NCBI GenBank assembly: GCA_910584905.1
Contig: CAJUCQ010000070.1
Location: 124,001 to 188,000, forward strand
DNA: 64,000 nucleotides
Direction of reading: 5' to 3'
Source of the DNA: an uncultured Muribaculaceae bacterium
GTDB lineage: Bacteria > Bacteroidota > Bacteroidia > Bacteroidales > Muribaculaceae
The translations under genes and the position numbers were made by a program. Shown in pieces: positions 54,201 through 61,696 of this stretch. Numbering within the stretch: position 1 is the stretch's first letter; the number at the start of each line of letters is the position of its first letter. The notes under the pieces were generated by a model. The model had not been told where the DNA came from. It saw nothing but the letters and a program-made list of their open reading frames with translations, and searched no databases.

Positions 54201-54604
54201 AGGAAAGCGAGCGCATCTCGCTTTACAAAGAGCTTGACAGCATCAGCGACGAAGACGAGCTTCAGGCCTTCGAGGAGCGCCTCCGCGACCGCTTCGGGCG
54301 CATCCCGGAGGCCGCGGGCGAGCTGTTGCTTGTGCCGCGCCTTCGTCGATATGCGCGGCGTCTGGGCATAGAGAAGGTGATTCTGAAGCAAAGCAAGATG
54401 TTTATCTATTTCGTCGACGAGAGCAACCGCGCCTACTATCAGTCGCCGATGTTCGGTCGCATCCTCAACTATGTGAGCCACAACACGCGGCGCGCATCGC
54501 TGAAAGAGCGCGACGGCCGGAGATCGATTACGCTTGAAGCCGTGACGTCGGTATCTGCGGCGACGCGCATCCTGCGCGAAATCCTCGACATGGATGCAAT
54601 CTGA
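51218..54604 (+). CDS. mfd: Transcription-repair coupling factor
   Basis: A 1128-residue DNA translocase that removes stalled RNA polymerase and recruits UvrA to lesions. The N-terminal UvrB-like part (about 1-400) has VYEPGQYSVRGSILDIFGYS. The RNA polymerase interaction domain is near 440-500 (GDYVVHIDHGVGRFGG). The helicase core has Walker A GDVGFGKTE (near 600), the DEEQKFGV box, SATPIPRTLQ, GRVGRSSRKAFCYL and DIRGAGNLLGAEQSG. The C-terminal TRCF domain closes the protein. Length and order are normal. It ends the long operon that starts upstream; the next gene has its own promoter. Confidence 0.97.
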   Translation: MLTLEKLSAELLTAERLAALKNLTGKTAIRTPALIYGCAGSAAAVMLAGLPSGKTPVIVVGDSLDDAGYLYSDLCHLAGEESVGFLPSGFKRDIKYGQNDEPARILRTETLRRLAGYGNATGGKSSPLRFVVTYPEALAEGVAPRQKIEACTLSLKTGATADPAEIEKRLLELGFCRTDYVYEPGQYSVRGSILDIFGYSSELPFRIDFFGDEIDSIRSFNVETQLSEQKLTEIAVTARLEGEGGSGKPLSLLDYVEEAGPLIAFRNEAGALERIREIGSEEMSTSSLIADEGDLSAMKEVIDTEAFAEKLSTFRRLHFTGAASTASKGRTLDFECSPQGIYHKNFDIIADNFKRFASEGYSIYILSDNEKQFDRLRVIFEDRGDDIAFTPALHTLHEGFVDHSTRRCVFTDHQIFDRFHKYTLKSERARSGKMALSLKELGQIEVGDYVVHIDHGVGRFGGLVRTEVGGHVQELIKLVYANDDIALVSLHALHKLAKYRGKDGVPPKINRLGSDNWARLKEKTKGKLKDIARDLIRLYAARKDEKGFAFAPDSYLQHELEASFVYEDTPDQLTATQAVKKDMESERPMDRLVCGDVGFGKTEIAIRAAFKAATDSKQVAVLVPTTVLASQHYKTFSERLKDFPVRVDYLTRARTAKESKAITADLEAGKIDIIIGTHKLIGKGVKFKDLGLLIVDEEQKFGVAVKEKLKQLKVNIDTLTMSATPIPRTLQFSLMGARDLSTITTPPPNRYPIITNVTGLSDDIVSEAINFELARGGQVFFVNNRIEGLFELEDMVKRLVPDARTVVAHGQMAPEKVEKAINDFTAHHYDVLLATTIIESGIDMPNVNTIIINNAHKFGLSELHQLRGRVGRSSRKAFCYLTVPPGNPLTPVARRRLQAIESFSDLGSGIQIAMQDLDIRGAGNLLGAEQSGFIADLGYETYQKVLKEAVTELRTEEFADLAQADNATLDAEAFVADCVVESDLELLLPVSYVSQESERISLYKELDSISDEDELQAFEERLRDRFGRIPEAAGELLLVPRLRRYARRLGIEKVILKQSKMFIYFVDESNRAYYQSPMFGRILNYVSHNTRRASLKERDGRRSITLEAVTSVSAATRILREILDMDAI

Positions 54605-54671
54605 GCGCTCCGAGCGCCGTGTTCAAAAAATTTTTAGAGGGCGTCATTGGGCGCGTCTCGCTTATTTTTTG

Positions 54672-54679
54672 TAATTTTG
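54672..54679 (+). promoter_or_regulatory. -7 promoter element of the methyltransferase gene
   Basis: TAATTTTG ending seven bases before the ATG at 54687, with TTG at 54647-54649 as a possible -33 element at a 22-base spacing. A leaderless transcript is predicted. Confidence 0.55.
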
Positions 54680-54686
54680 TGCGCTT

Positions 54687-55397
54687 ATGGGCATTTACGG
54701 AAAAATCTACCTCTTCCCGTCGACGATGGGCGAAGCGACGCCTCCGGCCGACGTGCTTCCGGCGCGCAACATCGAACTGTTGCGCGGGGTGCGTCATTTT
54801 GTGGTCGAGGAACTGCGGACGGCACGGCGATTTCTGAAGGCGTGCGACCGCTCGATTGTGATTGACGACCTTCATTTCGAGGTGCTAAACGAGCACACTC
54901 CGAGCGAGAGCGTCGATGCGCTGCTTGCCCCGGCTCTTGAGGGCCATGACATAGGCGTCATCAGCGAGGCGGGCTGCCCGGCCGTTGCCGACCCCGGGGC
55001 CGACCTCGTGGCCGCGGCGCAACGGCGGGGCATCGAAGTGGTGCCGCTGGTCGGTCCGTCGAGCATCCTGATGGCACTTATGGGTTCGGGGTTCAACGGA
55101 CAAAGCTTTGCGTTCGAAGGGTATCTGCCTCAGGACAGCGGGCGGCGCAACGCTCGCCTGAAAGAGATGGAGCGCGGGGTGAGGCGCGGTCAGACTCAGA
55201 TATTTATCGAGACGCCCTACCGCAACAACCGCCTGATTGCCGAGCTTACGAAGTCACTTCCGGGGGATATGCTCCTGTGCGTGGCCTCGGATATCACGGG
55301 CGTGCGTCAAAGCATCCTTACGCGTCCGCTCCGACAATGGGCCAAAGCCGCCTATAACTACGACAAAATACCGACCATCTTTCTGCTCTACCGCTGA
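54687..55397 (+). CDS. Tetrapyrrole-methylase-fold methyltransferase (RsmI-like)
   Basis: A 236-residue SAM-dependent enzyme of the tetrapyrrole methylase fold. The segments ISEAGCPAVADPGADLV and VGPSSILMALMGSGFNG with FEGYLP correspond to those of RsmI, which 2'-O-methylates C1402 of 16S rRNA with the ribose oxygen as target. The N-terminus (YGKIYLFPSTMGEA) and an insert around 45-75 differ from classical RsmI, so this may be the shorter Bacteroidetes paralogue of unproven substrate. It starts seven bases after a -7 promoter element. The following MBL gene is 68 bp away. Confidence 0.82.
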   Translation: MGIYGKIYLFPSTMGEATPPADVLPARNIELLRGVRHFVVEELRTARRFLKACDRSIVIDDLHFEVLNEHTPSESVDALLAPALEGHDIGVISEAGCPAVADPGADLVAAAQRRGIEVVPLVGPSSILMALMGSGFNGQSFAFEGYLPQDSGRRNARLKEMERGVRRGQTQIFIETPYRNNRLIAELTKSLPGDMLLCVASDITGVRQSILTRPLRQWAKAAYNYDKIPTIFLLYR

Positions 55398-55465
55398 GCG
55401 GAGGCCGGGAAAACTGAAAAAACAAGCGATACTTCACCGAAACAAATAAGCAATCTCGCCACAGA

Positions 55466-56452
55466 ATGAGTAAACTCAGCCGTCACCGCCGCGCCGCAGC
55501 CACGTGGGATTCTCTCCCCGGGCTGTTTGACCATCCTGCCTTTCAGGATGAGCCGGAGGCGGACCACGGCGGCGACGAGCTTCCGGCCCTCGACGAGGCT
55601 ACACTCCGGCGGCCCGAGCATCTGAGATTCGTCTCTTTCGGCAGCGGGTCGAGCGGCAACTGCTCGTATATAGGGTCGCCGTCGTGCGGGCTGCTTATCG
55701 ACGCGGGTGTTGACAACAATTATGTTGTGGAGCAGCTCGCGGCCAACGCCATCGACATCCGGACTATTCAGGGCATCCTCCTGACGCATGACCACGGCGA
55801 CCACGTGCGCTATGCCTACGCTCTTCTGCGGCGCTACAAACACATGAGCCTGTTTGCGACGCCCAAAACGCTCAACGGCATTCTTCGGCGCCACAGCGTG
55901 TCGCGCCGCATCGCCGATTACCACCGGCCCGTGTATAAGGAATTTCCGTTCAAGGCAGGAACACTCACGGTGACGGCATTCGAGACGAGCCACGACGGGA
56001 CTGACAACGCGGGCTACTATATCGAGGGGTGCGGGACGAGCTTCGCCATCACGACAGACACGGGCGTGGTGACCGAGCGCGCCGACCACTATATGCGGCT
56101 TTCGCGCCACATCGTGCTCGAAAGCAATTATGACTCCGAGATGCTGCGGACGGGTCCGTACCCGATGTATCTCAAGGGGCGCATCGCCTCGGAACGCGGG
56201 CATCTGGACAACCGCGACGCTGCGGCCTATCTTCAGGCGAGCTTCCGGCCGGAACTTGCGACGGTGCTTTTGTGCCATCTGAGCGAGGAGAACAACACCC
56301 CCGAGCTTGCTCTCGCGTGCGCCCGCGCGAGCCTTGAAGCGGCCGGGGCTCGCCTTGCCGACCCCACGGCCTCGGCCGACGAACGCCTCGGGCGGACTGT
56401 GCTGGCGGCTCTCCCCCGGCGCGAGGCGTCATGGATGCTCACCCTCGAATAG
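55466..56452 (+). CDS. Metallo-beta-lactamase-fold hydrolase (YycJ/WalJ-like)
   Basis: A 328-residue MBL-fold protein. The fold begins at about residue 53 with LRFVSFGSGSSGNCSYIG, and the metal-binding motif is THDHGDH (107-113), with further ligands expected in FETSHDGTDNAGY, ITTDTG and CHLSEENNTP near 270. The SGSSGNCSY start and the length of the core match the YycJ/WalJ group, described as exonuclease or envelope-related, so the role is uncertain. The first 50 residues are an acidic, probably disordered extension not typical of the family; no better start codon is evident. It is 30 bp upstream of a sugar transferase. Confidence 0.85.
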   Translation: MSKLSRHRRAAATWDSLPGLFDHPAFQDEPEADHGGDELPALDEATLRRPEHLRFVSFGSGSSGNCSYIGSPSCGLLIDAGVDNNYVVEQLAANAIDIRTIQGILLTHDHGDHVRYAYALLRRYKHMSLFATPKTLNGILRRHSVSRRIADYHRPVYKEFPFKAGTLTVTAFETSHDGTDNAGYYIEGCGTSFAITTDTGVVTERADHYMRLSRHIVLESNYDSEMLRTGPYPMYLKGRIASERGHLDNRDAAAYLQASFRPELATVLLCHLSEENNTPELALACARASLEAAGARLADPTASADERLGRTVLAALPRREASWMLTLE

Positions 56453-56482
56453 ACATACACGCCTCCCTGATTATAACCGACG

Positions 56483-57094
56483 ATGACACGAAATATATAC
56501 AACGACATAATCAAGCGCAGTCTGGACGTGCTGGCCGCCGCGACCGGGATGCTGGTGCTGAGTCCTGTATTCGCGGGGATAGCGCTGACGTTGTTCGTGC
56601 GTCATCCCAAGGGGAAAATCATATTCACGCAGGAACGCCCCGGGAAGGACGGGCGGTCGTTCATAATCTACAAGTTCAGGAGCATGCGCGACCTCTATGA
56701 CTCGCACGGTAATATCATGCCTGACGAAGCTCGCATCTCCGGTCCGGGGTCGCTTCTGCGCCGCAGCGGGCTCGACGAGCTGCCGCAACTATGGAATGTT
56801 CTGCGTGGCGAGATGAGCATCGTGGGGCCGCGTCCGCTTCTGCCGCATGATCTGAGCCGCGCCTCAGGGCGCGCCCTCTCGCTTCGCCACAGCGTGCGCC
56901 CGGGTATCACGGGCTGGGTGCAGGTGAACGGGCGCAACTCGATTCCGTGGGAACGGAAGTTCGAGCTTGACGAATGGTATGTGCGGCATATCAGTTTCGC
57001 GGTCGATGCTTCGATTGTGATGCGCACCTTCCGCGCGATGCTTCCGTCGTCGCAAAAAATCAAACATTTTCTCCACGACGAGCACGGAGGGTAA
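56483..57094 (+). CDS. Sugar transferase (polyprenyl-phosphate glycosyl-1-phosphate transferase)
   Basis: A 203-residue monotopic phosphoglycosyl transferase of the PglC/WcaJ type that places the first sugar phosphate on undecaprenyl phosphate for capsule, O-antigen or glycoprotein glycan. It has an N-terminal membrane hairpin (about 12-34), the conserved RPGKDGRSFIIYKFRSM, the DELPQLWNVLRGEMSIVGPR core and RPGITGWVQVNGRN. It lacks the long N-terminal CoA-binding-like region of WbaP types, so it is the short form. No other glycan-assembly gene is in the window; protein O-glycosylation of exported proteins is one possible use. A terminator-like hairpin follows. Confidence 0.93.
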   Translation: MTRNIYNDIIKRSLDVLAAATGMLVLSPVFAGIALTLFVRHPKGKIIFTQERPGKDGRSFIIYKFRSMRDLYDSHGNIMPDEARISGPGSLLRRSGLDELPQLWNVLRGEMSIVGPRPLLPHDLSRASGRALSLRHSVRPGITGWVQVNGRNSIPWERKFELDEWYVRHISFAVDASIVMRTFRAMLPSSQKIKHFLHDEHGG

Positions 57095-57137
57095 GGGCTT
57101 CGCGATTGTCTCCTGCGCTACTTAATGGCAGGATATA

Positions 57138-57166
57138 CGCTCCGCGCGATGCACGGAGCGCTTTTT
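57138..57166 (+). terminator. Intrinsic terminator after the sugar transferase gene
   Basis: A 7-bp stem (CGCTCCG / CGGAGCG), nine-base loop, then C and five T residues. Confidence 0.7.
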
Positions 57167-57210
57167 GTCATATAATTCGCAATAAAAAATTTACGTTTTT
57201 ATGATTTTTC

Positions 57211-57241
57211 TTTGCACGGTGACAATTTTTATCTATATTTG
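57211..57241 (+). promoter_or_regulatory. Promoter of the secreted-protein pair
   Basis: TTTG at 57211-57214, 19-base spacer, TATATTTG at 57234-57241. The leader to the ATG at 57315 is about 67 bases. Confidence 0.78.
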
Positions 57242-57314
57242 CCACTGAATTCCAGACAAACCGTTCACGGCTAAAGTCTGAGCGGACAATATCCATCATT
57301 TATCCATCAATTTT

Positions 57315-59174
57315 ATGAAAAAGCTTTTCACCCTTGTGTGCCTCACGCTCGCAGGGATGCTGGCGTCCGTCGCCTCGGCGGCGCCAATCACCGTGACCTT
57401 CAACGTCGATAACCCGGAGCACGTGCTGCTTGAAATCGAGTACGCCGAGCAACCCCTGAGCGCCGGCGACAATGCAATCACCTTCGACGCCTATTCGTCG
57501 GTGCAGATCTCGGGCAAAAACGGCGCCGTGCTCGAATCCGTGACGGAGGAAAACGGGCTCTATTCACCGTCGATATGGGACAACAAGGTGTCGATGTATC
57601 CCGGGGCCACGCTCGACGGGGCGCGGTTTATCATCGTGACCAAGGGCAGCGAAGACGTGCGCACGGCGTCGGTTGCCGTCAAGGTCGACGATGCCTCGGC
57701 AGTCAAGGCCGTCTTTGACGAGACGTCGTTCGAGGCAGTTCTCAGCGACGGAGAGAACATCGTGAAATACGATCCCGAGAAAGAAAAGACGCTTAAAATC
57801 TATTCGTCGGTGAGCGCGCAGGTGCCGCTCTACTCCGTGACGGTGGAGGGCGCGACAACCGGGGCTGTGAGCCGGCGCGGCAACGTCTACTTCGTCAGCC
57901 TGCCCTGCGACGGGACGGTGAATATCGCCAGCCGCTTCCCGGAGAAGGACTGCACGGTGGCTTTCAGCTTCGCTGACGACGGCGCCGCATTCGTGAAGAA
58001 GGTGACCCTTAACACCGCCGACGGCGAGGAGCTTGACATCAGCGAGGGCAGCGCGACGGTAAGCGCCGGAAGCGTGCTCTACATCCACGGCGACAACGAA
58101 AACTACCTCCTGACGTCGTACAAGGTCGACGGTTACGATGCCGACTTCACGACGCCTCAGCGCCTGATTGTGCGCGACGCCGACGTCAACGTGAGCATCG
58201 CGGCTGTGCGCTATCGCCGCTACTCGGTGACAGTCACGGTCGACAACCCCGAGGCTCTGACCGCCCGCCACGGCTCTACGCTCTATCCGGGTGCTGTCAT
58301 CGACCTCAAGACCGGAGCCAACACGGTTGAAGTGACCGAAAACATGAACAGCCTCCTGTTCGAGCCGTCCGATTCGCGCAACTACAAGATTGCATCGGCA
58401 TCAGTCAACGGCATCGCCGTCGAGCCGAACTACGACGGCAAAGTGCAGATTGCCGACCTCGCCGACGGCGACAAAATCATCGTCACGACCGAGGCTATCG
58501 TGCGCAATCTCCACGCCGTTGTCTACCTCGACAATGCCGCCGAGAACCTGTGGACGCTCAAGGATGCCTTCGGCAACGAGATTGAGCTGACGACGGGCTA
58601 CAACCACCTCATGCTCTGCGCCGAGGATAACCCCCTCACGCTCTGCGACGGCTACGGCATGCCCTACGTCTATGCCAACGACGAACCCGTGGCGTCGAAC
58701 GGCAGCTTCTTCAGCAAATCCTATAAATTCAGCCTCTCGGAAGGGGGCGTGGCCAAGATTTACGTCGACACCGACGACGAACCCGCCTTCCACGCGCTGA
58801 CTTTCTCGGAAGAGGGCTTTGACGCCGTCGATGTCCTCGCCGACGAAATCCGTCCCGTCACCGACCGCGCAGGCTACGAAGTGCTTGCCGGAACAAAGGT
58901 GGAAATCACCCCCAAGGAGGGCAACAGCGTGAGCGTGCGGCTTGACGACACCGACCTCGAAAGTGCCGACGGCAAATACTCCTTCGTCGTAAGCGGCCCC
59001 CACAACATCGTCCTTACCCGCGAGGGCACCTCGGGCATAACCGGCATCGAGGCTCCGGCGGCGGCTCCGGCGGCAATCTACAACCTTCAGGGCATGCGCA
59101 TCAAAGCTGCAAGCACCGCCGACCTGCCCGCAGGGCTTTATATCATCGACGGCGTAAAGACACTTGTAAAATAA
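57315..59174 (+). CDS. Secreted repeat protein with type-IX-like C-terminal tail
   Basis: A 619-residue exported protein of unknown function. Signal peptide MKKLFTLVCLTLAGMLASVA. The mature part is made of repeated beta-modules of roughly 90-100 residues: openings such as ITVTFNVDNPEHVLLEI (25) and YSVTVTVDNPEALTARHGST (about 308) are clearly related, and GDNAITFD, GENIVKYD and GANTVEVT mark equivalent strands. No catalytic motif was found. The tail (GIEAPAAAPAAIYNLQGMRI, then LPAGLYIIDGVKTLVK) is the type-IX-like signal shared with three other proteins. It forms an operon with the next secreted protein, 23 bp downstream. Confidence 0.75.
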   Translation: MKKLFTLVCLTLAGMLASVASAAPITVTFNVDNPEHVLLEIEYAEQPLSAGDNAITFDAYSSVQISGKNGAVLESVTEENGLYSPSIWDNKVSMYPGATLDGARFIIVTKGSEDVRTASVAVKVDDASAVKAVFDETSFEAVLSDGENIVKYDPEKEKTLKIYSSVSAQVPLYSVTVEGATTGAVSRRGNVYFVSLPCDGTVNIASRFPEKDCTVAFSFADDGAAFVKKVTLNTADGEELDISEGSATVSAGSVLYIHGDNENYLLTSYKVDGYDADFTTPQRLIVRDADVNVSIAAVRYRRYSVTVTVDNPEALTARHGSTLYPGAVIDLKTGANTVEVTENMNSLLFEPSDSRNYKIASASVNGIAVEPNYDGKVQIADLADGDKIIVTTEAIVRNLHAVVYLDNAAENLWTLKDAFGNEIELTTGYNHLMLCAEDNPLTLCDGYGMPYVYANDEPVASNGSFFSKSYKFSLSEGGVAKIYVDTDDEPAFHALTFSEEGFDAVDVLADEIRPVTDRAGYEVLAGTKVEITPKEGNSVSVRLDDTDLESADGKYSFVVSGPHNIVLTREGTSGITGIEAPAAAPAAIYNLQGMRIKAASTADLPAGLYIIDGVKTLVK

Positions 59175-59197
59175 ATCCATCAAGAGCCTTATCAGTA

Positions 59198-61516
59198 ATG
59201 AAAGCAATCCATATAGCCCTATCGGGCGCACTCGCCCTTGGCGCGCTCGCCGCCACGGCCTCTCCTCATTCGCTTCTGAGCCCTCTCGCCCGCCCGGCGT
59301 CCCTCGCCGCGGCCGCAACGCAAGCCGACGGATACGTGCTCCTGACTGAAGACTTCTCAAAAATGAGCGCCGGGAGCGAAAGCACTCCTGACGGCACCTA
59401 CATCGCCGACAAGCGCACCGGTGCAATCCCCTCGACCTACACCTCCACTCCGGGCTGGAGCGGCGCCGCCGTGTATCAGGCCGGTGGGGCATGCGCTATC
59501 CTCAAAGGCAAGTTCTCCGACGGCATGGGAGGAATAAGCGAGGAAACGGGCTTCCTGCGCACGCCTCAGGGGGCATACGCCGGCAAGCTGACACTCACGC
59601 TGCGCGCACGCCTTCTCAAAACCGACAAGAGTAGCGACAAGATGGACATCGCCCTACTCGACGACAACGGGCGGCTTGAAAGCACGAGCATAGACGTCAC
59701 GCCGGAATGGCGCACCTACACGGTGGAACTCTCCAAGGGCAAGTTCTCCGGCTGTCTTATTCAGCTGGCGATGCTGAACGAGGAAGTGCTCGTCGACGAC
59801 ATCACGGTGACATCCGTGCAGACGTCGATTCCCGCACCGCAAGCCACAGCGGCCACGGCCTACACCACCGACGGCTTCACCGCCAACTGGCTGGCGGCCG
59901 AGCAGGCCGAGAGCTATCTGCTGACCGTCTACGAAAAGAAGGTGGCAGAGGCAATCGTCATCGAGGACTTCGATAATCTCAACATCCTCTCCGGAACGCA
60001 AAAGCTCGACAAGAACGACCCGGGTTTCAGCGAGGGGTGGACGGTAGCCTACGGGCTGACGCGCAACGCCGACCACGTGTCGGACCTCGGCTATGAAGGG
60101 TCTACGGGCATGATATTCCGGGCCACGGGCGAGGGCTTCGTCACGCCGGAGTTCGACCGTCCGATTCTCGACTTCTCGTTCTACGCGGCGCATCCCTCGG
60201 GCGAAGAATGCCTCAGCACGCTTACGGTGAGTGTGCTCGTCGACGGACAATGGGGCGCTCTGGGCAACTACGACATCGAGCGCATCTCCAAAGACGGTGA
60301 AATCATCCGCCTGTCGTCCAACTTCCCGGAAGGCGTCAAGGCCGTGCAGGTCTACTTTCGCAAAAACGAGCAGAACGATGCGGGCAAGGACGTAAGCATC
60401 GTCGTCGACCACATCCGCATCATGACAGACCCCGAACCCGTCGCATTCATCACCGACCGCCCGGTGGAGGGATGCAGCGCGGTTGTGTCGGGGCTTGACC
60501 CGCTGAAAGACTATTCGTACACGGTTAAATCCGTCAACGAGGCTTTCTCCTCGGAAGAGTCGAACGAAGTCACAGCCAGCGGCCTCGTCTCTCCCCGCCT
60601 CACCGGGGGCGAGGGCATCAGCGCCGACGGCTACACGGCCGCATGGGAAGCATCGCCCAAGGCCGAAGGCTACGTCGTGAGCAACTACCGCGTCTACACC
60701 GTGAATGAAGAGCAGGAAAACGTGAAAATCCTCTACGAGGACTTCAGCAAAGTGACCGAAGGCACAATCGACGCTCCCGTCGGGCTATACAACATGGTCA
60801 ACCCGCGCGCTCTCGATGAGTACACGCTCAACCCCGGATGGTACGGGCTTGCGACCTATCTCGTCAACGGAATGATGGGCACACGCTCTTACATGGGTAT
60901 TCAGGGCATCATCCAGACACCGGCGCTTGACCTCAGCGGCAACGGCGGCGCATTCACCGTGCGCGTGAAGGTGACAGGCGACTCCGACGCCACGGACGAA
61001 AAGCTCGTGGTGCAGGCTGGAATGGAAGAATATCTCGCCTTCCCCATCAAGCCCGAAGAGAGCGTTGAGCTCCGCTACACCTTTGAATGCGGCACGGCGG
61101 GAATGCCTCTTGCGTTCTATTCGTACAACGGCTATCCGTTCTATATCGACGAAATCAGCGTGACGCAGACGCTCCCCAAGGGCAGCAAGGTCTACAATGA
61201 GGTCGAGAACCGTCGCCTTGATGATGCTTCGCAACTTTCGGCCACGTTCACGGGGCTGACGGCAGGGCCTTCGGAGAGCTATGCCTACCGCGTGTTCGCC
61301 TACCGCGATTTCATGGGTTCGAGGGTCTACTCCGTCTCGGACAAGGCCCATGAAGTGTATCTCACCTCGGGCATTACAGCCCCTGAAGCCGCTCCGGCCG
61401 ACGGGCCCGCGCGCTACTGGCGCATTGACGGCACAGCCGTTGACAGCGAGCCGACCGCTCCGGGCATATACATACGCCGAAGCGCGTCGAAGGCCGAGAA
61501 AGTGGTGATTCGCTGA
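59198..61516 (+). CDS. Secreted multidomain Fn3 / cleaved-adhesin-type protein with type-IX-like tail
   Basis: A 772-residue exported protein of unknown function. After a signal region (about 1-40) it has a beta-sandwich starting LLTEDFSKMSAGSESTPDGT (about 48-210), an Fn3-like unit (APQATAATAYTTDGFTANWL), a second sandwich (IVIEDFDNLNILSG, about 250-410), a second Fn3-like unit (ISADGYTAAWEASPKAEGYV) and a third sandwich (ILYEDFSKVTEGTIDAPVGL, about 510-660). The three sandwiches share the (E)DF opening typical of choice-of-anchor J / cleaved-adhesin modules. The tail (ARYWRIDGTAVDSE, then APGIYIRRSASKAEKVVIR) matches other tails here. An adhesive or glycan-binding surface role is plausible. 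A strong palindromic terminator follows. Confidence 0.75.
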   Translation: MKAIHIALSGALALGALAATASPHSLLSPLARPASLAAAATQADGYVLLTEDFSKMSAGSESTPDGTYIADKRTGAIPSTYTSTPGWSGAAVYQAGGACAILKGKFSDGMGGISEETGFLRTPQGAYAGKLTLTLRARLLKTDKSSDKMDIALLDDNGRLESTSIDVTPEWRTYTVELSKGKFSGCLIQLAMLNEEVLVDDITVTSVQTSIPAPQATAATAYTTDGFTANWLAAEQAESYLLTVYEKKVAEAIVIEDFDNLNILSGTQKLDKNDPGFSEGWTVAYGLTRNADHVSDLGYEGSTGMIFRATGEGFVTPEFDRPILDFSFYAAHPSGEECLSTLTVSVLVDGQWGALGNYDIERISKDGEIIRLSSNFPEGVKAVQVYFRKNEQNDAGKDVSIVVDHIRIMTDPEPVAFITDRPVEGCSAVVSGLDPLKDYSYTVKSVNEAFSSEESNEVTASGLVSPRLTGGEGISADGYTAAWEASPKAEGYVVSNYRVYTVNEEQENVKILYEDFSKVTEGTIDAPVGLYNMVNPRALDEYTLNPGWYGLATYLVNGMMGTRSYMGIQGIIQTPALDLSGNGGAFTVRVKVTGDSDATDEKLVVQAGMEEYLAFPIKPEESVELRYTFECGTAGMPLAFYSYNGYPFYIDEISVTQTLPKGSKVYNEVENRRLDDASQLSATFTGLTAGPSESYAYRVFAYRDFMGSRVYSVSDKAHEVYLTSGITAPEAAPADGPARYWRIDGTAVDSEPTAPGIYIRRSASKAEKVVIR

Positions 61517-61539
61517 GGCTTCGCCGCACGCACATAATC

Positions 61540-61580
61540 AAGAGACCGTGTCGAATAGAATTCATTCGACACGGTCTTTT
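61540..61580. terminator. Bidirectional terminator palindrome, repeated element copy 2
   Basis: A 17-bp stem (AAGAGACCGTGTCGAAT / ATTCGACACGGTCTTTT, one G-U pair) with a seven-base loop ending in TTTT, between two convergent genes. It shares the core CGTGTCG / CGACAC with the palindrome at 38942-38983. Confidence 0.85.
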
Positions 61581-61696
61581 GCTGTGGTAGACGCTTTCTG
61601 CGGACGCTCGTACATTTCGTTTGTAATCAATTGTTTATGCACTGCTTCACTCCGCCACAACCGCCCGACTGGCTGACGCGGCGTGTTCCCTTGGGT

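Noticed and set aside
52073..54481. 802-codon open frame antisense to mfd
   Set aside because: Long antisense frames are expected in GC-rich genes with few A/T third positions; no domain is recognisable and mfd is fully intact on the other strand.
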